DNA from: CALODP01 sp942492055
Lineage (GTDB): Bacteria > Bacteroidota > Ignavibacteria > Ignavibacteriales > Melioribacteraceae
Direction: 5' to 3'
DNA: 64,000 nucleotides
Assembly: GCA_942492055.1 (NCBI GenBank)
Contig: CALODP010000015.1
Location: 744,001 to 808,000 of the forward strand
Shown: positions 17,666-27,452 of the stretch, in pieces
Layout: every line of letters starts with the position of its first letter
Position numbering within the stretch: the stretch's first letter is position 1
Made by a program: the position numbers and the translations under genes
The notes under the pieces: model-generated
Database searches by the model: none
Seen by the model: the letters and a program-made list of their open reading frames with translations, nothing else
What the model was told of the DNA's origin: nothing

Positions 17666-17917
17666 ATGGAAATAGGTGGAAGAATGGATTGGCAAAGATT
17701 TGTTGACAGAACAATAAATGTTACAATGAAAGAGAACTACGGAGTAGTTTACGGACAGAAAAAAGAAGATCATCCTACTTTCTATGAAATTGTTTTTAAA
17801 AGCGGAAAACTTATCGACGCTTTCGAAGACGCCCTGTTGTTGGAAGCAGTTCGAGAGGGGAAAGTAGTAACTATTTATATTCCGTTGTCATCAATCAAAT
17901 GTGTAGAGATATTTTAA
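17666..17917 (+). CDS. Hypothetical small beta-rich protein preceding the T9SS plug gene
   Basis: An 83-residue protein with AAGGGG upstream of its ATG. The alternating hydrophobic pattern YEIVFKSGKLIDAFEDALLLEA...VTIYIPLSSIKCVEIF resembles Sm-like or SH3-like small beta-barrels, but no motif settles this. It ends 7 bp before the plug protein gene and probably shares its transcript. Function is unknown. Confidence 0.65.
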   Translation: MEIGGRMDWQRFVDRTINVTMKENYGVVYGQKKEDHPTFYEIVFKSGKLIDAFEDALLLEAVREGKVVTIYIPLSSIKCVEIF

Positions 17918-17924
17918 TAATTTT

Positions 17925-19133
17925 ATGAAATATATATTCCTTCTCCTGGTTTTTGCTTGCTCGAATCTATTTAGTCAATATCAAATAAAGAGTTTCAAAA
18001 CTTTCACCGAAGGGGATCCTACCTCTTTGCCGATTGTTGAGCTTGGTAAATATATTAATATTGAGTTTGATGTTGTATCGGATGAAAGTCCGTCTATGAA
18101 TATAAAATTCTTTTTTTGCGATAAGAATTGGCGACCGGAAGAGAATCAGTTTTTGAAAAATCCGGTATATGATACAGAGTATAATATTTGGTTCGATAAA
18201 ATTCCCGTAACGGCCGAAGGTGCCGATTATCATTATTCCGGAAGATTTCCGAATAACAATATTAAAATTCAATATCCCGGCAAATGGGGATATTATATTG
18301 TCGATTCAAATGATGATGAGCGCATATATGCCGAGGGAAGATTTATTGTTTACGAAAGTCTTATGCCGGTAAGATCCAAGCTAAATAAGATTCGATTGGA
18401 AGGAAGAACAATTTATCCGGCAAATTACGGTCAGGTCAATAAATTGCATGTAACATTTGACCTTCCCGATTCGTTACATAATAGTCAGCTTTCTCAAATT
18501 GAGGTAATAGAGAATCATAAACTCGATTACTCAATTGTGTTGGATCAAAACACCCGTGAAGATAACAGATATTTCGAATGGGATGCCCATAACAGATTTT
18601 CATTCGTGATAAAAGATCTTTTTCCCGGAAACGAATATCGCCAATGTAATCTGCGGAATAAGAATAAATACCAATTCCCTAAAACATTCGCTCAATTCGA
18701 TGGAATAGAAACACCAAGATCCATGACCTATTTGAACGACAGAGATTTCAACGGTGGTTCGGTAATAGAGAATTACAATTACCCGAATTCCGAATATCTT
18801 GATGTGGAATTCAGGCTCAGCTTACCGGAGGATTTCTACGAAGAAGTATTTCTGGTAGGGGAGTTTACAGATTGGAATGTCTGGCCCGAATATAAGTTGG
18901 AAAAGAGAAAGGGATATTATTCTACGACAGTAGAACTAAAAAGAGGAATTTACGATTACCAATATGTAACAGGACGAACAGACGGCGACGAAGTTGCTGA
19001 TATAGATTGGTTAAGAATAGAAGGGAATGATTGGAGAACGAGAAACGATTATTACATATTAGTTTTCTACAGAACGGAAGAGCTGGGGGGCTACGATAAA
19101 ATAATCGGTTATTCAAAAATATCCGGCAGGTAA
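17925..19133 (+). CDS. T9SS plug protein (DUF5103 family)
   Basis: A 402-residue exported protein with a signal peptide ending near NLFSQ. The N-terminal domain (about residues 20-130) and middle region match the DUF5103/T9SS plug family, and a C-terminal CBM48/AMPK-glycogen-binding-like domain (about 300-355) has FLVGEFTDWNVWPEYKL and GIYDYQYV. The end (IEGNDWRTRNDYYILVFYR, then GGYDKIIGY) is highly typical. In Flavobacterium the Plug protein closes the periplasmic side of the SprA translocon when PorV is absent. That fits the T9SS-tagged cargo elsewhere in the window. It is separated by only 2 bp from the next gene. Confidence 0.88.
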   Translation: MKYIFLLLVFACSNLFSQYQIKSFKTFTEGDPTSLPIVELGKYINIEFDVVSDESPSMNIKFFFCDKNWRPEENQFLKNPVYDTEYNIWFDKIPVTAEGADYHYSGRFPNNNIKIQYPGKWGYYIVDSNDDERIYAEGRFIVYESLMPVRSKLNKIRLEGRTIYPANYGQVNKLHVTFDLPDSLHNSQLSQIEVIENHKLDYSIVLDQNTREDNRYFEWDAHNRFSFVIKDLFPGNEYRQCNLRNKNKYQFPKTFAQFDGIETPRSMTYLNDRDFNGGSVIENYNYPNSEYLDVEFRLSLPEDFYEEVFLVGEFTDWNVWPEYKLEKRKGYYSTTVELKRGIYDYQYVTGRTDGDEVADIDWLRIEGNDWRTRNDYYILVFYRTEELGGYDKIIGYSKISGR

Positions 19134-19135
19134 AA

Positions 19136-20125
19136 ATGAAAAAACTAAAAATCGGTGTCATCGGTACAGGGCACCTTGGAAATCATCATACAAGATTATT
19201 AAAGAAGATTAAGAATTGTGAACTGGTAGGGATTTACGATCTCAACAGAGAGCATGCAGAAAAAATATCGAAAGATCATAAAGTCGCCATAGCAAATTCG
19301 CTTGACGATTTGTTGGATTCCGTAGACGCGGTTTCTATTGTTGCTACAACAAGCGCTCACTACGAATTGATAAAAGCGGCTTTCGCTAAGAATGTTCATG
19401 TATTCGTAGAAAAACCTATTACGGCCAAAATCAGTGAGGCCGAAGAGGTAGTAGCTTTGGCTGAAGAGAAAAATTTGAAATTGCAGGTGGGACATATAGA
19501 AAGATTCAATCCCGCACTTTTGGCCTTGGACAAATATGAGCTCAATCCTAAGTTTTTACAAATTGACAGATTGGCACAATTCAATCCACGCGGAACAGAC
19601 GTGGCGGTTGTACACGATTTAATGATTCATGATATTGACATTATTCTGAGTCTTGTGAAAAGTGAAGTAAAAGAAGTAAGAGCAAGTGGTGTAGCTCTTG
19701 TTTCGGATAATATAGACATAGCCAACGCTCGTTTGGAATTTGAAAACGGGGCTGTGGCAAACGTAACAGCGAGCAGAATTTCTCAGAAAAAGATGAGAAA
19801 GATGCGCATGTTCCAGAAAGACACTTACTTATCGGTAGATTTCGATACCGGAGTATCGGAAGTATTCCGCCTGGTTGCTCCGGAAGATAAAAGTCTGGAT
19901 CATTTCATCTCATTCGGTGAGATGGGAGTAGGTGAAAAGAAAAAGACAGTTGTTTACGAACAACCGGAACATGTGGAAGTAAATGCTCTCGAATACGAAT
20001 TGCAATTATTTGTTGACGCGGTTGCGGAAGATAAAGAACCGCAAGTTCAAGGGAAAGACGGATTAAAGGCGCTAATAGTAGCCGATCAAATAATAAAAAC
20101 AATAGAGGAGTCAAAACTGTCTTGA
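19136..20125 (+). CDS. Gfo/Idh/MocA-family oxidoreductase
   Basis: A 329-residue NAD(P)-dependent oxidoreductase. It has an N-terminal Rossmann fold with GVIGTGHLGNHH, the EKPITAKISEA motif containing the catalytic-site Lys-Pro (EKP), and the HDLMIHDIDI segment in the C-terminal domain. The size and the GHIERFNPA segment resemble GnnA-type UDP-GlcNAc 3-dehydrogenases, but no aminotransferase or acyltransferase partner is adjacent, so the substrate is unknown. It lies 2 bp after the plug gene and overlaps the next gene by 4 bp, so it is part of the same operon. Confidence 0.85.
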   Translation: MKKLKIGVIGTGHLGNHHTRLLKKIKNCELVGIYDLNREHAEKISKDHKVAIANSLDDLLDSVDAVSIVATTSAHYELIKAAFAKNVHVFVEKPITAKISEAEEVVALAEEKNLKLQVGHIERFNPALLALDKYELNPKFLQIDRLAQFNPRGTDVAVVHDLMIHDIDIILSLVKSEVKEVRASGVALVSDNIDIANARLEFENGAVANVTASRISQKKMRKMRMFQKDTYLSVDFDTGVSEVFRLVAPEDKSLDHFISFGEMGVGEKKKTVVYEQPEHVEVNALEYELQLFVDAVAEDKEPQVQGKDGLKALIVADQIIKTIEESKLS

Positions 20126-20724
20126 AAAAACTGATTGTGTCACTTTTATTTGTGATGCTATTTTTCCAAGGCTGTTCCGTCTATAAGTCTTTTGTTAATG
20201 TTTCCCGATTGAAGTTCAAGCTGGATTCTGTTGAGAACTTTACCGTTAATGGTATTTCTGTTGATGGGAAATCCAAACTGGCGGATTTCAGCACCGCGGA
20301 CATTTTCAGATTGTCCACAATATTTACTAGCGGCGAGTTGCCCGTGAGGTTCAACATAAATGTAGCCGCTAAGAATCCCAATGACGGAAAAGGGGGGTAT
20401 ACCTCCACCGATGTAAAAATCAAAGCTTTTCCGTGGGAACTCTTTATTAATGGTAAGAAAACAATTTCCGGAGATATAGAAAGACCGGTCAATATTCCCG
20501 GAGTCGGCGAGGCAACAGTAATTCCATTGCAAATTGAGATGGATCTGTTGGAATTCTTCGGCGACGGTGGAATGAATGAAGTTATACAACTGGCTCTTAA
20601 GCTGGGAGGAAAGGAGAAATCCTCCTCACATATCGAGCTTTTTGTGAAGCCTGTTTTGGGGACTTCAATCGGTGATCTGAATTATCCGGAAAGAATTAAA
20701 ATTGTCGATTACGAATTTCGTTAA
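20122..20724 (+). CDS. LEA type 2 (WHy-like) lipoprotein
   Basis: A 200-residue lipoprotein with lipobox FQGC. The mature protein shows the LEA14/WHy-like pattern of hydrophobic beta strands, including NINVAAKNPNDGKGGYTSTDVKIKAFPWELFINGK and PVNIPGVGEATVIPLQIEMD. Such single-domain lipoproteins are common in Bacteroidetes; their role is not established. It starts with TTG overlapping the preceding stop (TTGA), ending the plug-oxidoreductase operon. Confidence 0.8.
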   Translation: MKKLIVSLLFVMLFFQGCSVYKSFVNVSRLKFKLDSVENFTVNGISVDGKSKLADFSTADIFRLSTIFTSGELPVRFNINVAAKNPNDGKGGYTSTDVKIKAFPWELFINGKKTISGDIERPVNIPGVGEATVIPLQIEMDLLEFFGDGGMNEVIQLALKLGGKEKSSSHIELFVKPVLGTSIGDLNYPERIKIVDYEFR

Positions 20725-20885
20725 CTCTAATAAGGCTGTTGCTGATTAATAATCCCATAACCGGGGATTGGAATTAGGAATAATTCTTAAGGGTATTTTA
20801 CGTTTTGGCTTTAGTATTTGTTGAAAGTCATCGGTGAAATGCGTTTATTTAGCGGCCTTAATTAACTGCTCAGGTCATATTCGGT

Positions 20886-23435
20886 ATGAAATATATTTTC
20901 TCGGTTTTATTTTTTATTATCAATGTTGCAATCTTCGCTCAGAATGCCGATACACTAGGAATTTCGGGAGCTGTCGATTCGTTGGTTATTTCTCAGCCTG
21001 ATTCCCTGGCGTTAAATGATTCTTCCAAAATTGAGAAGAAAACCGATATAGATGCAGTTGTATTTGCCAACGCTACCGACTCATTGAGTTTTGATGTAAA
21101 AAATAAAAAAATGGGACTATTCGGAAAGAGTGAAGTAAAGTACAAAAAGACCGAATTGAAAAGCGCAAATATTTATGTCGATTTCGATACGAACAATCTG
21201 GATGCTTTCGGAGTAAAGGATACAAGTGATTCTACAGGGAATAAGTTAATGGATACCCCTGTTCTTTCGGAAGCTGGCGAAAAGTACGAAGGTAAATCGA
21301 TAAAATATAATTTCAAGAGCCAGCGTGGTTTTATCTCGATGGCAAAAAACAAAGCCGACGACAAAACTTACGGCGGGGATAAAGTCAAAAAAGTTGACAA
21401 AAGAACCTACTTCATCGAAGACGGGATGTTTACAACCTGTGATAGCGATACTCCCCATACACATTTCACCGCTACAAAAATGAAGGTAATTCAGAAGGAT
21501 AAGATTATCGCTCGATGGGTTTTTATGTACATCGGTGGTGTTCCGTTCCCCATACCTTTACCTTTCGGTGTCTTTCCTAACGAATCGGGTAGAAGATCAG
21601 GTCTTATTATTCCGAGTTGGGGGCATTCCGGAATACAGGGTTGGTATTTTCGAAAAATGGGATATTATCTGGCTCTTAGTGATTACGTTGATGCTGCTTT
21701 TACAGGAGATTACTATCTACGAGGTGGATTTGCCACAAATGGCAGAATTCGTTATAAAAAAAGGTATGATTATTACGGAAATTTTAGTGGTGGATATTCA
21801 AATACATTTGTAGGTGAGAAAAATGATCTGGATAAAGAAAAAAATAAAAGTTGGAATCTTCTATTGAGTCATCACCAATCTTTTACGCCAACATTAAATT
21901 TGAATGTTAATTTGAATTTTACCAAAGGTGATTTTTATAGATATAATAGTTACGATATAAATAAGCAAGCTAATCAAAGTATTATCTCGAACGCTACTCT
22001 TAATAAGAATTGGGATGAATCAGGTAATAGTATGACAATAAACTATAACCGCAACCAGAATCTTGATTCCGGAGAAATTAGAGAAATTCTTCCGAAAGTA
22101 AGTTTTTCAATGTCCCGATTTTATCCTTTTAGAAGTAGCACATCATCCGGGAAAAAGAAGTGGTACGAAAATATAGGTGTGTCATATAATGGGGATCTGG
22201 AAAACCATAGAAATACGATTGACAATAGTTTGAAGATAAGGGGAGGTATTCAGCACAGATTGAGTTCGAATATTACCCAGAAGTTTGGATATTTTAACAT
22301 TTCGCCGGGATTTTCTTATAATGAGAAATGGTATAACAAGCATATTACAAAAAAGTTTGAAATAGATGCTAACGGTGATACCGTCTTAACTCAAAAAGAT
22401 GTGAAAGATATTGATTTTGTCAGAACTTTCGATTTTAATATTTCCGCGTCCACAAAAATATACGGAATGGCACAGCCGGGGATTTTGGGGATTTCCGCTT
22501 TCAGACATACTTTGAATCCAGTCTTAAGTTATAATTATCGGCCTGATTTTTCCGATAAAAAATGGGGATATTATGAAGAAGTTTACGATCCTAGAACAGG
22601 AAAAATGATAAAATATGATAAATATGGGGAGGAAGTTTTTTATGGAGTCTCCTCCGGTGAAAGCCAGAGTATTAGATTCTCATTGGGGAATATTTTCGAA
22701 ATGAAAACAGCAAAAGATCCGACTGATACGACTTCGAAAGAGAAGAAAGTAAAGTTGCTCAATCTTAATCTAAGCAGTTCCTATAACTTCGCCGCGGATA
22801 GTATGAAACTTTCCGATTTGAATGTAACGTATCGAACGGAAATTGCCAATCTTGTAAACTTTAGCGGTACGTCCCGTTACTCTTTCTACGATCATAACGG
22901 AACAAGAGCTATTAATAAATATTTGATAAACGAAGGGAAAGGGTTACTTAGACTTGTTAATTTTAACATTTATCTTTCTACAACATTATCCGGAGACAAG
23001 ATTACCGGAGAAAAGAGAAAGGGGGAAAAGGATGAAAATGAGAAGTTATTTAATCCCGAAGATGATCTCATTTCCGAGCATGAAATGGAATCTGCCGATT
23101 TTTCGATTCCATGGAGTTTATCATTGAATTATAACTATAATTATAATAAATCAAATCCGAGTAGACCGACAAAGAGTTCAAGTATCGGGCCTAATTTAAG
23201 TTTGAATCTGACAAAGAATTGGAAGATTATGCTACATGCTTCGTACGATTTGATCAGGAAAGAGCTTAATACTCCGCAGATACAAATATATAGAGATCTC
23301 CACTGTTGGGAGATGGATCTATCCTGGACACCGGTAGGAACATATCGCGGATTCAGATTTGAAATCAGAATGAAGGCTCCTGAGTTCAGAGATTTGAAGG
23401 TTGAGAAAGATAGACGTATTAGTGATAGATTTTAA
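20886..23435 (+). CDS. lptD: LPS-assembly protein LptD
   Basis: An 849-residue outer-membrane protein. A signal peptide (ending ...AIFAQ) is followed by an OstA-like N-terminal domain (about residues 90-230) and a long beta-barrel. The segment VPFPIPLPFGVFPNESGRRSGLIIPSWG is the conserved LptD hinge/start of barrel in Bacteroidetes. The barrel strands carry alternating aromatic residues and the protein ends in charged residues after the WTPVGTYRGFRFEIRMKAPEF segment. With LptE it would insert LPS into the outer leaflet. A NYN-domain gene follows 8 bp later. Confidence 0.9.
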   Translation: MKYIFSVLFFIINVAIFAQNADTLGISGAVDSLVISQPDSLALNDSSKIEKKTDIDAVVFANATDSLSFDVKNKKMGLFGKSEVKYKKTELKSANIYVDFDTNNLDAFGVKDTSDSTGNKLMDTPVLSEAGEKYEGKSIKYNFKSQRGFISMAKNKADDKTYGGDKVKKVDKRTYFIEDGMFTTCDSDTPHTHFTATKMKVIQKDKIIARWVFMYIGGVPFPIPLPFGVFPNESGRRSGLIIPSWGHSGIQGWYFRKMGYYLALSDYVDAAFTGDYYLRGGFATNGRIRYKKRYDYYGNFSGGYSNTFVGEKNDLDKEKNKSWNLLLSHHQSFTPTLNLNVNLNFTKGDFYRYNSYDINKQANQSIISNATLNKNWDESGNSMTINYNRNQNLDSGEIREILPKVSFSMSRFYPFRSSTSSGKKKWYENIGVSYNGDLENHRNTIDNSLKIRGGIQHRLSSNITQKFGYFNISPGFSYNEKWYNKHITKKFEIDANGDTVLTQKDVKDIDFVRTFDFNISASTKIYGMAQPGILGISAFRHTLNPVLSYNYRPDFSDKKWGYYEEVYDPRTGKMIKYDKYGEEVFYGVSSGESQSIRFSLGNIFEMKTAKDPTDTTSKEKKVKLLNLNLSSSYNFAADSMKLSDLNVTYRTEIANLVNFSGTSRYSFYDHNGTRAINKYLINEGKGLLRLVNFNIYLSTTLSGDKITGEKRKGEKDENEKLFNPEDDLISEHEMESADFSIPWSLSLNYNYNYNKSNPSRPTKSSSIGPNLSLNLTKNWKIMLHASYDLIRKELNTPQIQIYRDLHCWEMDLSWTPVGTYRGFRFEIRMKAPEFRDLKVEKDRRISDRF

Positions 23436-23443
23436 AGAATGAC

Positions 23444-23899
23444 ATGGCTAGGCATTATATAATTGATGGTAATAATCTTATTGGTAAAGTAAAGCGCTTA
23501 TGGAAGCTTCAGCAAAAAGATGGTCAAGCTTCCCGAGAACAGTTAGCGTTTATTTTGGATAGGCATTTCTCCGGAAAACCTGTATCCGTAACACTTCATT
23601 TTGATGGTTTCAAAGGTGAAGCTATCAAGACAAACAAACTTCGCATTGAATACTCTAATAACAAAACCGCCGATGAGGAAATTAAGAAGGAAATCGCACG
23701 TTGTGACAATCCGAAAATGGTAGGAGTAATCTCATCCGATCGGAATGTTATGGAATTCGCTCATGTTAACGCGTGTGAAGTAATCAAATGCGAGGATTTC
23801 GTAAGACAAATCAAATCAAAAAATAAAAAGGACGAAGAAGCAGAAAAAGTCAAATCAATTAGTAATGATGAGATGAAGCGCCTCTTCGGAGTGGAATAA
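23444..23899 (+). CDS. YacP-like NYN domain protein (putative ribonuclease)
   Basis: A 151-residue protein of the YacP/Rae1-like NYN family. The acidic active-site pattern is visible as IIDGNNLIG at the N-terminus, TADEEIKKEI in the middle and VISSDRNVMEFAH later, as in PIN-like nucleases. Rae1 of Bacillus cleaves mRNA in the ribosome; that role here is only by homology. It is followed by a serine hydrolase gene with a 1-base overlap (TAATG). Confidence 0.85.
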   Translation: MARHYIIDGNNLIGKVKRLWKLQQKDGQASREQLAFILDRHFSGKPVSVTLHFDGFKGEAIKTNKLRIEYSNNKTADEEIKKEIARCDNPKMVGVISSDRNVMEFAHVNACEVIKCEDFVRQIKSKNKKDEEAEKVKSISNDEMKRLFGVE

Positions 23900-24804
23900 T
23901 GATTAAAAATCTATTCTTTCTTATCCTCACTTTTCTTTTATGTAATACTCTATTTGCCCGGGAGAATGATATGACGATGGCCGACTTAAAGCAAGCAATT
24001 CAAAACGAGCTGAACGCAGTAGAAGGTAAATTTGCTGTTGCCTTCAAAGAATTATATGGCGCCGAAGAAGCTTTAATGATTAATGAAGGAGAAAACTTCC
24101 ACGCAGCCAGCACGATGAAGACTCCCGTTATGATAGGTATTTTCGATAAAGTAGAAAAAGGGAGTATCTCTTTAAGCGATTCAATATTTCTCAAAAACGA
24201 ATTCAAATCGATAGTTGACGGTTCATTTTATTCAATGGACATTGGAAGAGACAGCGGAGATTCTCTTTACGAAAAACTAAATTCGAATGTTCCGATCCGT
24301 GAACTGGTGCATCAAATGATAACAGTCAGTAGCAATCTTGCCACAAATACACTGATTGAATTTGCCGACGCTGAAGAGATCATGAAAATAATGAGATCTA
24401 TCGGAGCCAATGATATAAAGGTGCTTAGAGGCGTCGAAGATATGAAAGCTTTTGATAAAGGATTAAACAACACTACTACGGCAAAAGATTTGATGTTAGT
24501 GTTTGAAGCGATTGCAAAGAAAAAACTCCTATCGGAAAAGTCTCATGAAGAAATGATTTCTATTTTGCTCGATCAAGAACATAAAGATATTATTCCGGCA
24601 AAATTACCGGATGGAGTAAAAGTAGCAAATAAGACAGGCTCCATCTCCGGAGTCAGACACGATTCCGGAATAGTTTTTTTACCAGACGGATGCCAATATG
24701 TATTGGTGCTTTTGTCAAAAGAATTAAAAGATACTGCAAAGGGGAAAGAAGCCCTGGCTAGTGTTTCCAAAATGATATATGATTATGTAATTTCAAAAGG
24801 ATAG
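23899..24804 (+). CDS. Class A beta-lactamase-like serine hydrolase
   Basis: A 301-residue exported protein (signal ending near NTLFA). The serine hydrolase triad motifs are present: SxxK as STMK (Ser71, Lys74), SxN as SSN (144-146) and KTG in NKTGSISGVRHD. A glutamate in the GVED stretch sits where class A enzymes have Glu166. It fits the beta-lactamase2/penicillin-interacting fold. It could be a beta-lactamase or a wall-related hydrolase; sequence alone does not decide, so no resistance function is claimed. It lies between the NYN gene and a glycosidase. Confidence 0.85.
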   Translation: MIKNLFFLILTFLLCNTLFARENDMTMADLKQAIQNELNAVEGKFAVAFKELYGAEEALMINEGENFHAASTMKTPVMIGIFDKVEKGSISLSDSIFLKNEFKSIVDGSFYSMDIGRDSGDSLYEKLNSNVPIRELVHQMITVSSNLATNTLIEFADAEEIMKIMRSIGANDIKVLRGVEDMKAFDKGLNNTTTAKDLMLVFEAIAKKKLLSEKSHEEMISILLDQEHKDIIPAKLPDGVKVANKTGSISGVRHDSGIVFLPDGCQYVLVLLSKELKDTAKGKEALASVSKMIYDYVISKG

Positions 24805-24808
24805 AGAA

Positions 24809-26212
24809 ATGAAGAGATTATTATTGTTGCTATATTTTGCTTTGCTGAATATCTCTTCGGCGCAAGATTATCAGCTTGTTGAGCAATATGAAATAGGACA
24901 GAGTTGTAAATATTACAAATACTTGGGAGAAGGACCTGTAAAAATAGATTTGGTTGAGGTTGATCTCACGGATAATAACATAAGAATTGAAACAGCTATT
25001 GCTAATGAATTGCTAAATAAAGGGCTGGAAAGAACTTCCGAATTGGTTAAAAGAAAGATGGCTGGCGGGGAATATGTTTTGGCCGCTGTCAACGGCGATT
25101 TCTTTGGGGATAAGCCTTTGCAAGCCCAGAACTCAATGGTTATCAAGGGAGAATACGCAAAGGGTGTTAGAAAGCAAAGAGGTATGTTTGGGATTTCAAA
25201 AGAGAATATACCTTTTATAGGGGAGTTACAATTTCATGGATTTCTAGTTTCCGGAAAAGATACGATAGAAATTGATGCACTCAACTCCAATAGCAAAGAT
25301 TATTTAAATGTTGCTTATAATTATTTCTGGGATGGAGTTTTTTCTATTGATAATGAACATGCATTTGTAATTGTTCTGCCTAAATCTGAAGTCAAACCTA
25401 ATACTTGGATAAAGGGAGAAATAAAAGGATTTCTGACGGAATATAACAAAATGTTTGCTGCGGATAACTTTCTAATATATTCAATTGAAAAGGATAAACT
25501 TCCTCTGTTACGCAAAGAGAACTCAAAAGAAGTAGAGCTATTTCTTGGGACAAAGACTTTTATTAAAGATATCCATACAATAATTGGCGGATTACCGACA
25601 CTAGCAAAAAATGGAAAAAGACCGGAAAGTTTTCTCGGGAAAGAAGGTTTATCCGGTGAAGGATTTATAGCAAAAAATCCTCGTACAGTAATAGGATATA
25701 ATAGAGAAAAAACTAAATTCTATATGGCAGCAATTGACGGAAGACAAAAAGATATTAGCATAGGAATGACTTTGTACGAACTTGCTGATTTTATGCTTTC
25801 AAAAGGTTGTTATGACGTTCTGAATTTAGATGGTGGAGGATCAACTATATTAACGATTAGAGATAGTATTGTAAACTCTCCGTCAGATAAAACAGGGGAA
25901 AGATCCGTAGGTAATTCGCTCATAATCACCTATTCCGACAAAACAAACAATTGTGTGAAGAATTTTTCTTTTGACGAGGAAGAAGTTGCTACCGATTCCA
26001 AGGGAAGAGCTGAAATAAAATATCACGCGCTTGATAAATGGGGATATCCGATTACCCTTTCCAAAGACAAAATAAAATGGTCATTTGAGGGAATATCCGG
26101 CGAAAATATCTCCGGTAATATTTGGAAATTCTCTAATGGTAAAAAGGGAATGATCATCGGAGAAGTAAATTCTATTCGAGATACAGTTTATGTAAATACT
26201 CAGAGCAATTAA
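24809..26212 (+). CDS. Phosphodiester glycosidase (NAGPA-domain) secreted protein
   Basis: A 467-residue exported protein (signal ending near NISSAQD). The NAGPA domain (PF09992 type) covers about residues 75-375: VLAAVNGDFF, NPRTVIGYNREKTKFYMAAIDGRQ, the LSKGCYDVLNLDGGGST motif and GERSVGNSLI are all typical. Members hydrolyse phosphodiester-linked sugars; one human homologue uncovers mannose-6-phosphate. A beta domain of unknown type forms the C-terminus, and there is no T9SS sorting tail, unlike the broken relative at 55874. It ends the lptD-led gene run. Confidence 0.85.
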   Translation: MKRLLLLLYFALLNISSAQDYQLVEQYEIGQSCKYYKYLGEGPVKIDLVEVDLTDNNIRIETAIANELLNKGLERTSELVKRKMAGGEYVLAAVNGDFFGDKPLQAQNSMVIKGEYAKGVRKQRGMFGISKENIPFIGELQFHGFLVSGKDTIEIDALNSNSKDYLNVAYNYFWDGVFSIDNEHAFVIVLPKSEVKPNTWIKGEIKGFLTEYNKMFAADNFLIYSIEKDKLPLLRKENSKEVELFLGTKTFIKDIHTIIGGLPTLAKNGKRPESFLGKEGLSGEGFIAKNPRTVIGYNREKTKFYMAAIDGRQKDISIGMTLYELADFMLSKGCYDVLNLDGGGSTILTIRDSIVNSPSDKTGERSVGNSLIITYSDKTNNCVKNFSFDEEEVATDSKGRAEIKYHALDKWGYPITLSKDKIKWSFEGISGENISGNIWKFSNGKKGMIIGEVNSIRDTVYVNTQSN

Positions 26213-26667
26213 GAATTGTTATAAAGTTTTAGAGCGCGGAAGGTTGATTCTGAATAAATGAGTATTAACACCGCGCTTTCCGTTTTTTATAATTCCTTTC
26301 GAAAATTCGATTACATCAATCAGACATTATAAAAAAACATTCAGCCATTCTCCTTGGAATTCATATCCCATTATCTTAACAAGAACACCTTCTATTTGCT
26401 TATAGATCCTATTTCGATTTGGTGAATGTTCATAGATAATAAAATGATGTTGTAATTGTTACAATATGCTGCCTCTCTGATACACTTTTACTCGAAATTC
26501 TATTTGGACGCAGATATACTCCTATTGGGTGTTTATTAGCTAAATAAATCAGAAAATTGAAAAATAGGAAGGAGTTGTTTTGGGAAAAACAATATCTGGA
26601 GGTTATTTTGCAAAACCCCAAAGAATTAAGAGAGATGTTAAGCTCCATCGTCAAATGGAATCATAAT
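26213..26667. other. Intergenic region between glycosidase and pgl pseudogene
   Basis: A long-loop inverted repeat AGCGCGG (26233-26239)/CCGCGCT (26271-26277) followed by T6 near 26284 is a possible terminator. On the minus strand, about 26335-26460 is open for some 40 codons (YEHSPNRNRIYKQIE...) but has no start or recognisable family. An open stretch continues upstream of the pgl ATG without homology. No intact gene is seen. Confidence 0.5.
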
Positions 26668-27394
26668 ATGAAAATACGGATATATGAGAATCAGGATAAG
26701 TTGATTAAGGAATTTGCTGAATATTTAATAAATTTCGTAAAGATTAATTATATTGGGAAGAAACTTAATATTGCTTTATCAAAAGGAAATACTCCGTAGA
26801 AATTATTTCGATTTTTGGCCAATAATTATAGCGATCATAATTATTGTACAAAAGCACCAAGTCTAGGGGAATGAGCGATCCGTTCCTCTGAATGCGGTAG
26901 AAAATAATTTCGGAAATGATACTAAGTTTCTTTTGAGATGTAATCGGTTTTCCTAAGGAGAATATCTTTAGGATAAAAGGGGAAAACAATCCGAAGGAAG
27001 AGGCTGAAAGCTATTCCGCTAAGATTGTTGAGAAGATCAGGTCGAAGAATAATTTACCACGATTTGATTTGATTATTCTAGGGATTGGTGACGATGGGCA
27101 TACAGCCTCCATTTTCCCGGATCAAATGGAATTGTTAAGCTCCAAAGATATTTGCGGAGTTGCAAAGCATCCTGTTACCGGCCAATCCAGAATTTCTCTG
27201 ACCGGACTTGTGTTAAACAATTCGGAGAGTATTTCATTTCTCGTTTCCGGAAAATCGAAAGCTAAAGTTGTAAAAGCAATATTGAAAAAGGAAAAAATCG
27301 CGAAAAATTATCCTGTGGCTTAAGGAAATCAACCGAAGGTGAAACGATTTGGTTTTTGGATAGGAAAGCCGTGGCGGAGATAACAGAGCGATAG
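26668..27394 (+). pseudogene. pgl: 6-phosphogluconolactonase pseudogene (multiple frameshifts)
   Basis: The family can be followed end to end, but only across frames. Frame 1: MKIRIYENQDKL...IALSKGNTP, then an in-frame TAG at 26797-26799, then KLFRFLANNY. Frame 2, about 26867: GNERSVPLNAVENNFGN, the GDER-type motif. Frame 3 from 26937: DVIGFPKENIFRIKGEN through IILGIGDDGHTASIFP (27069 on) to NYPVA, stop at 27321. Frame 2 again from 27326: STEGETIWFLDRKAVAEITER, stop at 27392-27394. That is at least three frameshifts and one nonsense codon. The intact enzyme hydrolyses 6-phosphogluconolactone in the oxidative pentose phosphate pathway. It lies directly upstream of pgi, a normal partner. Sequence identity to the family is still high, so decay looks recent. 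Confidence 0.88.
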
Positions 27395-27452
27395 ATTCTA
27401 CTCGGTGAAAATTATTAGGTGAATTTATTTTGGAAACTCGTTTGAGGTTAAC

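Noticed and set aside
23899..24804. True antibiotic-resistance beta-lactamase
   Set aside because: The motifs show the fold, but nothing in sequence or context proves beta-lactam hydrolysis; many family members are wall-associated or other hydrolases.
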